DNA of 64,000 bases, from NCBI GenBank assembly GCA_028622995.1, contig JAJQJQ010000007.1:4154001-4218000 (forward strand), given 5' to 3'. A program made the position numbers and the translations under genes. The notes below the pieces were generated by a model. That model was not told the origin of the DNA and did no database searches. It worked only from the letters and a program-made list of their open reading frames with translations. This document shows positions 24,109 to 33,718 of this stretch, piece after piece (position 1 is the stretch's first letter; every line of letters starts with the position of its first letter). Source of the DNA: Panagrolaimus kolymaensis (taxonomy: Eukaryota > Nematoda > Chromadorea > Rhabditida > Panagrolaimidae).

Positions 24109-24465
24109 GGCACTTATGCTGTTTCCCCCCCCCCCATTTTTGCGATTTTTTGATTTTTCACTTTTTTGTCATTGTAAAAAGTGCCTTTGTTTTATAGTTT
24201 CTTATTTTCTAAAAGAAAATTTACTTCGGGGGATAATTAGGTAAGGTATTCCCGGTAATTTACCAATATTGTATTAATTATCCACCTGATATTAATTTCG
24301 ACTTATAACTAATATTCTAAGAATAAATATACTTTGAAAAATAAAAAAAAGCTACCAAAAGCGCTTTTTGTTTTTGCAACATGCATAACGTAAAAAGTCA
24401 AAGAAACAATGAAAAATCAAAAAATCGCAAAAATGGGGGGGGGGGGGGGAAACAGCATAAGTGCC
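24109..24465. mobile_element. Second MITE with 8-bp duplication and C/G tracts
   Basis: A 357-base element bounded by an exact 8-bp duplication CATATTTT (24101-24108 and 24466-24473). Terminal inverted repeats start GGCACTTATGCTGTTTCC, are interrupted by an 11-C tract (left) or a 14-G tract (right) of unequal length, and then continue (ATTTTTGCGATTTTTTGA) for about 50-60 bases each side. The centre is AT-rich and non-coding. The duplication length suggests the hAT superfamily, though the ends differ from the element at 10025, so it is a separate family. Confidence 0.88.
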
Positions 24466-24473
24466 CATATTTT

Positions 24474-24999
24474 TACAAGCTGGCTGGGACTAACTAACTA
24501 ACTACGCCGCCATCAACTTCGTTTTCTAAAACTTGACAATATTTGTTTTCAACTCTTTTTTTTCTTTCACCTTTACATTTCATTGCGATAATGTTTGTTC
24601 TACAAAAAAGGTTCACTTTGATCATAAAGTTCGTTTCATATTTTTTTCTCCAAATTTTAACCCATGTTTTAGACCCACGCAATCGGAGCAAACTAAGATC
24701 AAAAAACATTGTTTTGTTGCGTTATTTTTATTTTATTTCCATGTTGTTTTTGTTATTTTTCAAAACAACATTTTTATGCACCATTTTTCTCTCTCCTGAG
24801 ATTTTCTTAATCTTGGATTTAAAATCAAAATCTAACGCTTTTGTAATTTTGATTTGACCTTAAGATACTCACTTCTTTCGTGCACGTTAAACTCTTATGT
24901 AGGTATGTGCATACATACACATGTTACATTCATTTTTAGGACATCCGCGTTAACTCTCTTCTTTCCATTTTAAAATTAGTATTATTACATATTATTAAA
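24474..24999. other. Upstream region of the first nuclear receptor
   Basis: AT-rich. Possible leader acceptor (cattttta g at about 24931-24939) about 60 bases before the ATG at 25000. No other gene seen. Confidence 0.4.
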
Positions 25000-27900
25000 A
25001 TGCCATTAGATTTGAGAATGTCGCCCTCTTTATCATTGATATCTCAAAAACGATCTTGTTCAAGTATTATGGATGAAGAATATTCTTCAGCGGCTTCATC
25101 CTCGGGTTTATCACCCATTGAAAATGTTGAACCTTTACAAAATGAAATTCGTTGCGCCGTTTGTAATGATTTAGCTTCAGGTTGTCATTATTTAATTCCA
25201 AGTTGTAATGGATGTAAAACATTCTTTCGGTAAATTTAATTTCATACATATTTAAACTTTCTTTTTTATTAACTTTTCGAGAGAGAAAAAGTACATACTT
25301 AAAATTTAATTAATTCACTTTTTTGTGACTTCAAAAGATCTGATTATATATGTAGCTAAGATAATTTTTAGGCGAACAATTGTATCTCAAAGAAAATTTA
25401 TTTGTAAAAATGGTGGAAAATGTGATTTTGATAAAAGTAGGATTCTAATGTAACAAAGTTTTAATAAATGACACTTGTTTTTGTTTAGATAGAAGATGTG
25501 CATGCCGAGCCTGTAGATTTGAAAAATGCGTAAAAGCCGGAATGAATCCTCAAGGTAACTTTAATATTTTTTAAACTTCTCTTAGTGATTGCAAATTGTC
25601 TCCAACTTTCATTTTATATTGATAAAAACTACTTAATTTTGCAACTAAAATTTTGAAATCATTTTCGCATTTTTTTTTTTGCAAGAAAAAAACATTATAC
25701 TTTTGGAAAACTTTCAAGTGAGCATTATGCTACACGTTAAAAGTACGATAACAATCCAATACTTTGAAGCTTAAAACTAAAACATGGCCTTTTCACGTCA
25801 TGCTTTTATATAGTTCAACCTCAATCAACGCTTTTTGGACCCTATAAAACATTAATATTGTCCGGTTCGTACTCACCCTTATCAATTTCTCATACTCCTA
25901 TGAGCTACAAAACATAATCATTGAAAGTAATGAAAGGGTGTTTATGAGCTATATGATTCCGGAAGAATATTAATGAAGCAATGAAAATAAATCAAAACAT
26001 AAATAAATTAATAGTCAAAAAAATTATTTTCAGCAATTCAATATACTCCATCAGCAAATTTAACTTTATCAATTGCGAGGAAACGATTTAAAGCCAATTC
26101 CCTTTCAACTTCAACAAATAATAATTTACAAAAAATTCATTTAATTACAATTCAAGATCAAATTCTTCAAAGAATTGGTTATGTTTTGAGAATAGAAGAA
26201 AAGCATGAAAAATTACGACTTTCAACCTTTTATCCATACGATGAAGAAACTGATATCAAAGGATATTTAGAAAACCGAAGTGCTTTTGCTGATGCAGAAA
26301 AGTATCCCGTAAGTTTTTTTTCTCGTTATTACAGTAAGGCTAATGCTTAAATTGAACAATACATACATATATAAAAAGACAACTTTGCTTTCTCATACTT
26401 TTAACTATTAGACATTATAATGGATTTTAAAGCGTCTGATCAATCAAAGCGATATCCTTTTTTTTTACACAAAAGCAAAACACCCACAAATGCATGTTTT
26501 GGATTGTTTCTAAATCCTCAACTGATCAAAACGAGACCAATAATTTTCCCTTTTACAGACTGTTGAAAAATGGCCTCTTCGTCCCAATCATAATACAAGT
26601 AAATATGATATGAAAGCAATTGGTGTTAAATTTTGGTATTTTGTTGACATGCTTCTTAGCCTCGAATATATTAAAACATTTCCTTTTTATCATGATTTTA
26701 GTTGGTCTGACAAGGTAAGTAAAAAAACAAAAATAAGATAAAAGTAAAAATATATTTAAAAAAGTGCAAAGATGTAAATCAAGCGGCGCTGCCATTAGTG
26801 GCTCCGTTACTGCTTGTTGAGGATTTCTTTAGTTCAGCACCAGATGCTCCCTCATCTTTACCACCCTTGCGTCTACGACAATATTTTCGATGAGTTCTCC
26901 AATGATCATGTTGACATTTTTGGGAGCAATATGAGGTATTCCAACAACAAAAGTATACAGCTTCTTGTTCGCAATGCCAGCACCATTGTTTCTTTTTTAT
27001 TGCAGAAATTTCACGACGATGTGAAGTTTCCATTTGAAGGACTTCTTCATTAATCCTTTCTCGATAACGCTCTTCCAAAGAAGTTCTAACATCGTCTAAT
27101 TCTTGTTTGAATTCAGTTAAAAGTTCAGTTCGAATCTTTTGCTGATCACTCAGAAATTCTTGATGCAACTGAAATTCCATAGGAATATATTATTATAGTA
27201 AACAACAATGATCGTGGATGATGAGAAAAATTCTTACTTTTTCTGTCATTTCAACAAGGGATTTTTCACGAGAGCATTGCAATTCAGAAAGCCAATGCTT
27301 TTGTAAATCAACAAAAATATGAAGAATGCGATCATCTTGAATACTGTTATTGGCATTATTTGATTGAAGTTGAAAAGGGTTATTTTGATCATCTGTAATA
27401 CGACTAACGCTTGCACCATCATCGTGGTGATCCTGTTCCATATCTTCGCTTTTTAACATTTTCTAATATAAAAATAAGAGGAAAATAGCAAAAATCTGGA
27501 AATCAATGAGAATATTTTAGCAACAAAAAAAGTGAGAATGGTAGATAGATAGCTACAGCGAACAAAAAAAAATATAAATAACTTATGGACGCACTTTGCC
27601 TGCAAAAAGGGAGCAGGCATATATAAGAATGATGAGAGAAGAAGGAGACGGTGGACACAGTAGTATGTATGTACACACTCATAGCCTATTCTATTTTATT
27701 TTCTAGAAAATTCGAATGACAGTGTTTGTCCGTAGGATTACGATATATGTACATACGTATCCAAGCAGCAGCCAGCACGAAGCAATAATAATTATTTTTA
27801 TACAAACTTTTATAAAAAGATAAATGTTACAGAACTCATAAAAATTTGATGTTTTTTAAGAGGAAAGAGAACAAAACGAAATCAAACAAAAAATTTTAAA

Positions 27901-28619
27901 AAATTTGTTGCATTAGTTAGTCTCTGTTTAAACTTACCTTTTTTAATAATTTCAGCTGGCATGGACTCGAGGAGTTACCATTGCGGGTTTAGTATTATCG
28001 TCAGCTTATTATGCATACACCAAAAAATCGGATATAATTATTTATCCTGATGGAAGTATACCTTTTAATGGAAAACCAAATGACGAGTAAGGAATTTTCT
28101 TGTTTTGTATGTTGCTTGTGTGTTTAATAGCAACCTTTAAAAACTTTGTTATGAACAAAAATCATAAACTTTATTTACTTGAAATTATTTTTTAGTTTAA
28201 ACATGCTTGAAAAAAATCTTCGATTTGGTGTTGTTTCACAAATCGCTGATTTAAAAATGGATCAAATACAGTATGCTATGGCAAGAGCAGTTATTGCATT
28301 AAGTGACTGTAAGCATTTATATTAATGAAACCCTTTTCAAAGCAAAACCTTTTTAGGTATTCCCGGAATGTCAGAGAAAGCAAGAGAAATTCTTTCGGAA
28401 GAAAGATCCAAATATGCGACTGGACTTCTTCGATATCTTCAAAATAAAAGAGGCGAAGATGTTGGAACTCGACTTTTTGGAGAAACTATTGCATTTATTA
28501 ATGGAGTTTATCGCCGCGTTGAATATAATCAAGCATATTTTGCTTATCGACGCTTTATTACAAGGGATAATAACAAAGCAAGATTGTTATTGCAATTGCT
28601 TCTTTCCACTGATCCTTAA
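25000..28619 (+). CDS. Nuclear hormone receptor, nematode supplementary type
   Basis: Ligand-regulated or orphan transcription factor. Eight exons: 25000-25229, 25372-25436, 25489-25554, 26034-26308, 26559-26714, 27956-28086, 28196-28308, 28357-28619; all phases match, 432 residues. The DNA-binding domain starts at residue 52: finger 1 with CAVC and CNGC, P-box CNGCKTFFR, and finger 2 with CKNGGKC and CACRAC, ending [12 protein letters not shown] hinge ([11 protein letters not shown]) leads into a helical ligand-binding domain; its core helix region reads [13 protein letters not shown], then IIYPDG, resembling the receptor immediately downstream. The 1.24-kb intron 5 contains an antisense MYND gene. 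The P-box is that of divergent nematode NHRs. Specific orthology is not assignable. Confidence 0.92.
26779..27459 (-). CDS. MYND zinc-finger protein of the BRA/BS69 (ZMYND11) type, nested
   Basis: Two exons 27459-27238 and 27168-26779 join in phase 0 to 203 residues. The N-terminal half is acidic/Gln-rich, the middle is a coiled coil ([20 protein letters not shown] region), and the C-terminal part is a MYND finger: [27 protein letters not shown], followed by a basic RRRKGG tail. The [10 protein letters not shown] spelling is specific to the ZMYND8/ZMYND11 class; the short coiled-coil plus MYND layout matches nematode BRA proteins, which bind BMP/TGF-beta type I receptors and PxLxP-motif proteins. 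It sits wholly inside intron 5 of the receptor gene on the opposite strand. Confidence 0.88.
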
Positions 28620-28713
28620 ACAGATCTTTCATTTTTTTTGTGTAAATTTTCTTTTCTTTTGTTTGATTTTATTTTTTTATACATATGGTAATAATTAGAA
28701 GTTCAAAGTCAGT

Positions 28714-28824
28714 AATAAATTAGTTTTTTTAATCGAAAAAAATTCAAATTTTAAGTGTAATTACGCTTTCATATTTTTTTAATTTATCATCAAACATTCA
28801 TTCAAATCCCTTTCTTCCTTTTAG
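28714..28824 (+). promoter_or_regulatory. Poly(A) signal and trans-splice acceptor between two receptors
   Basis: AATAAA at 28714-28719 lies 95 bases after the first receptor stop. A strong acceptor (TTTCTTCCTTTTAG) ends at 28824, 105 bases after that signal and six bases before the next ATG. This spacing is that of operon intergenic regions processed with a downstream spliced leader in rhabditid nematodes. Inference from spacing and consensus. Confidence 0.55.
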
Positions 28825-28830
28825 CTTTCC

Positions 28831-30566
28831 ATGACATTATTTAAGCCTTCATTTCACGAGCTTGAAGATATTTTTGAAATTATTCAACGAGATGAAAGGC
28901 TCATAAAGTAATTTTTCAGCCAAATTTAAATGTAACCATTAATCTTTTTAGATCACCTAAAAGTGAAAATGTTAGCTATTCAGTAACTCGATCGACTTCA
29001 ACATTATCTCCCCAAACTGACTCCTCTCTTTCAAGTGATTCGATTTCCCCATACAAGCATTTCCATGATACTGAACATTTTGATGCATTTTACGACGACG
29101 ACCATGAACAACCTGAAACAAGCCATTTGACTCAAACAAAAATAACATCAGTAAATCCAAAAGCTCCAAAAGTCTGTAATATTTGTGGAGAACCAACTAA
29201 CTGCTGCCATTACGGTAAAATTAAAATAAAATAATTATTACGATTGGAAATTTTTTAAATTTAGATGTTCCTGCTTGTTCGGGTTGTAAAACATTTTTCC
29301 GAAGAAGTAAGCTTTTTATTCCAACGGACCGCGGATAAAGTGTTTTACCAAAATGTTCAATTTTAGGTGTACTTTCAACTAAACAATACATTTGTAAAAG
29401 GGATAGAAAATGTGAGATATTAAAAGGAGAGAGATGTCGAGCATGTCGCTTCGGTCGTTGCATTCTTTCTGGAATGAATCCAGCTGCAATTAAAATGCCA
29501 GATAACGTTGACATAAATTCCGTTTTGGAGCATGTAAATAATCATCGCAAAAGATTGCTTTCTAATTCTATCGGAGATGATTGTTTGGAATATGAGACAC
29601 CGATAACGGTTTCAAATAAACTCTCTCCAATTTTTATACAAACCCATCAATCCCGAGAAATTGACTTTTTATTATTCTTGGAATTGAAAGTACAAAAACT
29701 TCGAGAATCAAATTACAATCCACAACCACTTTATTCTGCAACTATAGACAAAATTTTGGAAAGGAAAACAGAATTCAGGAATTGTGATAAATATATTAAA
29801 CCCGCTGCGTGGCCAATTAGGAAAGATGAACTTGAGCGAATGTATAATAATCCACTGCCTCCAGGTAAACCAAAACGAATGTGGATGGCGATCGATGCAA
29901 TAATATGCATCGAAATGGCAAAAACTTTGCCTTTCTTTGAAAAGTTAGAAACTTCTGACAAAGTAAGTTCTTCATATTTTTATTAACTTCGGAAATGATA
30001 ACCCTTAATTTTCAGTTATCACTTTTAAAATATATTACCATTATGAATGTTATTTTAACTCAATGTTTTTATACATGTGCTCGACATTGTGATGTTCTTC
30101 TCTTTCCAGATGGTACCACGCCAATTCGGTTTGGACCACGTAATGATTTTACTAATATCAAATATGAAATCTTTTGTCGAACTATTGAACCAATAAAAAG
30201 AACAAATATTACTAAAGAAGAATATGTTTTACTTAAAACTTTAATTTATTGTTATCCAGGTACATAAAATATTTTGCTAATTCTTCTGTAATTAATGTTA
30301 TTATTTCAGCGGTCAAAGACATTAGCGACAAAGGCAGAAAAATATTGGAGAAAGAATTTGAAAAATACTCTCGAATTTTGTTAAATCATATGCAAGCTAA
30401 AATGGGTGCAGCTTCAGGCGCAGTAAAATATGGTCAAGTTATTGCTATCATAGAAGCTTTGGCTCATTTTGGTGAAAAACATCGAGAATTTCATATTTTA
30501 ATGAAAATAGCGCATGTTGTACAAAAAAAGCATGAGGTTGTTATCCTAGATGATGTTTTAGGTTAA
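28831..30566 (+). CDS. Second nuclear hormone receptor, tandem paralogue
   Basis: Exons 28831-28907, 28952-29214, 29265-29306, 29367-29962, 30016-30259, 30310-30566; phases agree, 492 residues. A Ser/Thr/Asp-rich N-terminus of 100 residues precedes the DNA-binding domain (C101 to about 165): CNIC, CSGC, P-box CSGCKTFFRR, then CKRDRKC and CRACRFGRC, ending ILSGMNP. The ligand-binding domain has a Lys/Trp-rich region (KPKRMW) and helices with LLKYITIMN and LLFPDGTTPI, parallel to the first receptor, so the pair probably arose by tandem duplication. The start is fixed by the trans-splice acceptor just upstream. The C-terminus ends VVILDDVLG; a clear AF-2 consensus is not evident. Confidence 0.92.
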
Positions 30567-30764
30567 TGCTAGCCTATATCTCTTTTTTGATTTTAAAAAG
30601 CCTTTAAGCATTGGATTAATAGTACTGAACTTTTAAAATTAATCATTTGATATCTCCATTTTTTCTTGTGCAATTACCATTTCATTGATGTTAAATTTAC
30701 TCTTAATCTTAAAAATATGTATTTTACTAAATTATTATTTATTCTCTAGTCTACAATTATTCTA

Positions 30765-31247
30765 CAATGTCTGCCCTTCAACTGGTGTCAAAATCTCCGG
30801 ATTTTATCCGTTTCTATCCGTTTCTATCCGCAGAAGGCATATAGCTATTTTTTTAAAGGCTATAGAAGGAAAAAAATGTACAGATCGATGCGTAATTATT
30901 TACTCTACAAATTGTACTCAAAAATTGTTTTATAAAGATTTAAAAAAATAGAGAAGTTATTAATCAAAAATCAATAAATAATTCTTATTTTCACAAAGGA
31001 AAGGTCGCATGTTGCAAAATATAAACTTCAGATTTTTCAATTTATTATTAATAACTTCCTCTATTTTTTTAAATCTTTATAAAACAATTTTTGAGTACAA
31101 TTTGTAGAGTAAATAATTACGCATCGATCTGTACATTTTTTTCCTTCTATAGCCTTTAAAAAAATAGCTATATGTCTTCTGCGGATAGAAACGGATAGAA
31201 ACGGATAAAATCCGGAGATTTTGACACCAGTTGAAGGGCAGACATTG
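30765..31247. mobile_element. Foldback element with ~200-bp inverted arms, TA-flanked
   Basis: Two nearly identical inverted arms (about 30765-30965 and 31046-31247) are separated by about 80 bases. Both begin CAATGTCTGCCCTTCAAC and are flanked by TA (30763-30764 and 31248-31249), the target of Tc1/mariner-type insertion. The arms carry short internal repeats of TCTATCCG-type units near their outer ends and differ by only a few substitutions and indels, suggesting a recent insertion or gene conversion. Mirror-image open frames in each arm are chance. It lies between the 3' ends of the receptor gene and the methyltransferase gene. Confidence 0.85.
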
Positions 31248-31409
31248 TAAATCAGGATTTATCACTTCAAACAATGCAAACATTTATCTAACCTTCACCT
31301 CTATTTTCTTCATAAACTTCAATCCACAGTTAAAATAAAAAATAAAATTAGTTTACAAAATTTGTAACATAAATACATGGGGGATACAACAATAAATAAT
31401 AACGATTAT

Positions 31410-33036
31410 TTATGAATTATGAATTTTTTCTTTTTGCGGAATTCGAGCTCGCACAATAATATCTTTAGGTGGATTAAAAAATGTGGAAAAAAAATCTTCG
31501 CCGTATTGGTTGAGGCCTTCTTCTGAAATGATGGGATCAATCCATTCAATATCGACAAATCCAGCATCTTTCAAACAATGTTCATAAGTTGAACGATAGA
31601 AAAACGTTATTGTTGTGTCACCAATTACATTAGCTGCAAGTTTCAATCGATTTGATAATAAATATCGAATGCCTTGAAGCAAGCTTACCCTGTTCATCAT
31701 AAAATTCAACTTTCAAACGTTCTCCATCAATTGGTTGCATAGTATTAAGAACAAGGGAAGCTCCTAAGATAAACGTTGTACTAACCAAAATTATAAGGCA
31801 AAATGGAAAATGTTTACCAAATTTAATTCCATTTGCTTTTGTTGGATTTAAATCACCAACTCCATTTGGTACGAAAGCAATAAATTCGCCTCCAGGTTTT
31901 AAAGAGCGAGCAATGTTTATCAAACTCTAAAACCGACACAAAAGCATTGATAAAAATTCATAACAGAAAAACATGCGTTTCGTAGTTCGTTGATGTTATT
32001 ACAAAATTGAAGAACAAAAATCGCAAATGCTAAATCATATTCAGCTTCGTCAGAAAGATCCAGGCTTGATTGTTCACGGAATTCAACATTTTTGTGGCCT
32101 GAAATGAAAGATAATAATAACCAGTGTTGGTTCGCCGCCACCGCCATCCGCTCGTCGGCGCAGAAATCCGCGCCGCCGCCGCCGTCGGCGGCGGCGGCGA
32201 CCTTTCAGCTTCAAATGGCGGCGCCGCCAAAATTAATTAAATTTTTCCAAAAAAACAAAAATAATAATAGAAAAATCAAAAACTCAACCATTAAAGAAGC
32301 TAAAATTTAAAGTTATTCTTTTTCTCCTTTTTAAAATTTCCTTTTATTATTGCTTTACTTTAGTTAAATTTATGTTAAAAACGCCTTTCATTTATATAGA
32401 AAAAAAAATTTTCTATTTTGGCGGCGTGGCGGTAATATTGGCGGCGGTGGCGGCGGCGGCGCAGACGTCGGCGCCGCCAGAAATTGGACCTCGTCGCCGT
32501 CGGCGGCGGCGGCGGCGGCGGCGATGAAATGCAAATGAGACAACACTGATAATAACCCTTCAAATCAAAAATAAAGTTGCTTCCTTTTTTTGTAAAAATA
32601 AAAGACTTTAAAAAAGTCGTAAAAATTATAAAATAAATATTTTTACACTTTCTCTAACAATTTTTTTTGACATTTCATTTTTTGAGCTCAAAAATGGAGT
32701 TCTTTTAAAAGTATTAGAATTTTTAATCAGTCAAGATCCGAAAAAAATTAAAACAATAAGCTTACAATTATATTTAGCTTTGCAACTTAATATCATTTCA
32801 TGACTTGAATCAATTCCAATAACTTTATTTGCGCCAATTTGGGTTAATTCTTGTGCAAAATTTCCATCACCACATCCAATATCAATAATATTTTTCCCTG
32901 CTATTTTTCCTGCTGCTACTTTCATAATTGATGGGGTCACAATTAAAGATTTTCCCAGCCATTTACGCGACACTGAATTATATTTATCTGCGGGAAATGG
33001 CAATTCATTTTGTTGAGATGTTGGAACTGCAGCCAT
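31410..33036 (-). CDS. Class I SAM-dependent methyltransferase
   Basis: Exons 33036-32766, 32098-31965, 31926-31818, 31763-31689, 31633-31410; phases agree, 270 residues. Motif [11 protein letters not shown] (51-60) binds S-adenosylmethionine; motif II acidic residue in IGIDSS; motif III-like [11 protein letters not shown]; post-motif LKPGGEF. These are the marks of Methyltransf_11/25-type small-molecule methylases, a group with several uncharacterised nematode members. The start is the ATG at 33036; a GTG one codon earlier is ignored. A 54-base intron (31764-31817) lacks stops and would add an odd hydrophobic insert if retained; I treat it as spliced because its ends fit consensus. The substrate is unknown. 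Intron 1 contains a MITE. Confidence 0.85.
32122..32548. mobile_element. hAT MITE with GGC/GCC-rich subterminal regions, in an intron
   Basis: A 427-base element with an exact 8-bp duplication ATAATAAC (32114-32121 and 32549-32556) and canonical hAT ends CAGTGTTG / CAACACTG. Beyond the first 8 bp the inverted repeat is imperfect, but both subterminal regions consist of GCC/GGC-type triplet arrays (32130-32230 and 32425-32525) around an AT-rich centre. It has no coding capacity of its own; long frames through the triplets are compositional. It sits in intron 1 of the methyltransferase gene, with its left duplication 16 bases from the intron acceptor. Confidence 0.92.
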
Positions 33037-33718
33037 CACTTCTTCGTTTCACTTTAAAATGACAAAAAAATGTCTGATCTTAAAAAAATCTGAGAAAGAA
33101 TTGTTACAAAAAATAGACTAGGAATATAAACGACTTTCAACAAGAAAAAAATAGCACGAATAAACGTTGAGAAAATGAAAAAATGGATGCAAATGAATTT
33201 TTTTAACTATGAAAAAAAGGTAATTAAAAAAGATTTTCGATACTCTGTAAATTCCGAAAAAAAACAACAAAAAAAGCAATAAAGAGCTATATGATTGAGA
33301 GAATGTTTATTATGCACATCTCCTTTGCTGTTGTTGCTGCTGACGCTATTGCTTGTTTTTTTTCTCGATTATTGAAAAAGTCGCTGTTTTTGTTTCATCT
33401 TTTTTTGAGAGAAAACAAATAAAAAATCAAAGAGGTTATTTTTTTGATCATTCATTTTAATTTACGTCCGACCGATGATGTTTTTCCTTTACAACAACAA
33501 CAAACAAAAAGGTATCATTTTTGATTGAAAAGTAAGATTAAATATCACACTTTATTTTAACAAGTTTTGGGTAGTAAAAGTTTGAGAACAAAAATTAAAA
33601 ACAAAATTATAAATTTATTAAGTTCTTTAACATTTTAAAAATTAATTATATTATATAATAATATTATAGTTATAAAATTGATTACCATTACAATATATTA
33701 TCCCCTAAAACAACTTTG
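33037..33718. other. Intergenic
   Basis: AT-rich spacer between the methyltransferase 5' end and the warthog 3' end (same strand). Contains a CAACAA-type run near 33490. No gene seen. Confidence 0.5.

Noticed and set aside
23271..24857. Several Phe/Leu-rich open frames resembling membrane proteins
   Set aside because: T-rich DNA gives hydrophobic translations in any frame; no conserved motif, and one overlaps a MITE.
30685..31283. Two similar open frames, one on each strand
   Set aside because: They are the mirror-image arms of the foldback element, not paired genes.
31764..31817. In-frame hydrophobic segment in the methyltransferase, at first read as coding
   Set aside because: It has consensus intron ends (gtaaac...atcttag), is 54 bases long, and its removal restores a normal methyltransferase core.
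32030..32563. Pro/Ala/Arg-rich open frames
   Set aside because: Composition of the GGC/GCC triplet arrays in the intronic MITE; no splice or homology support.
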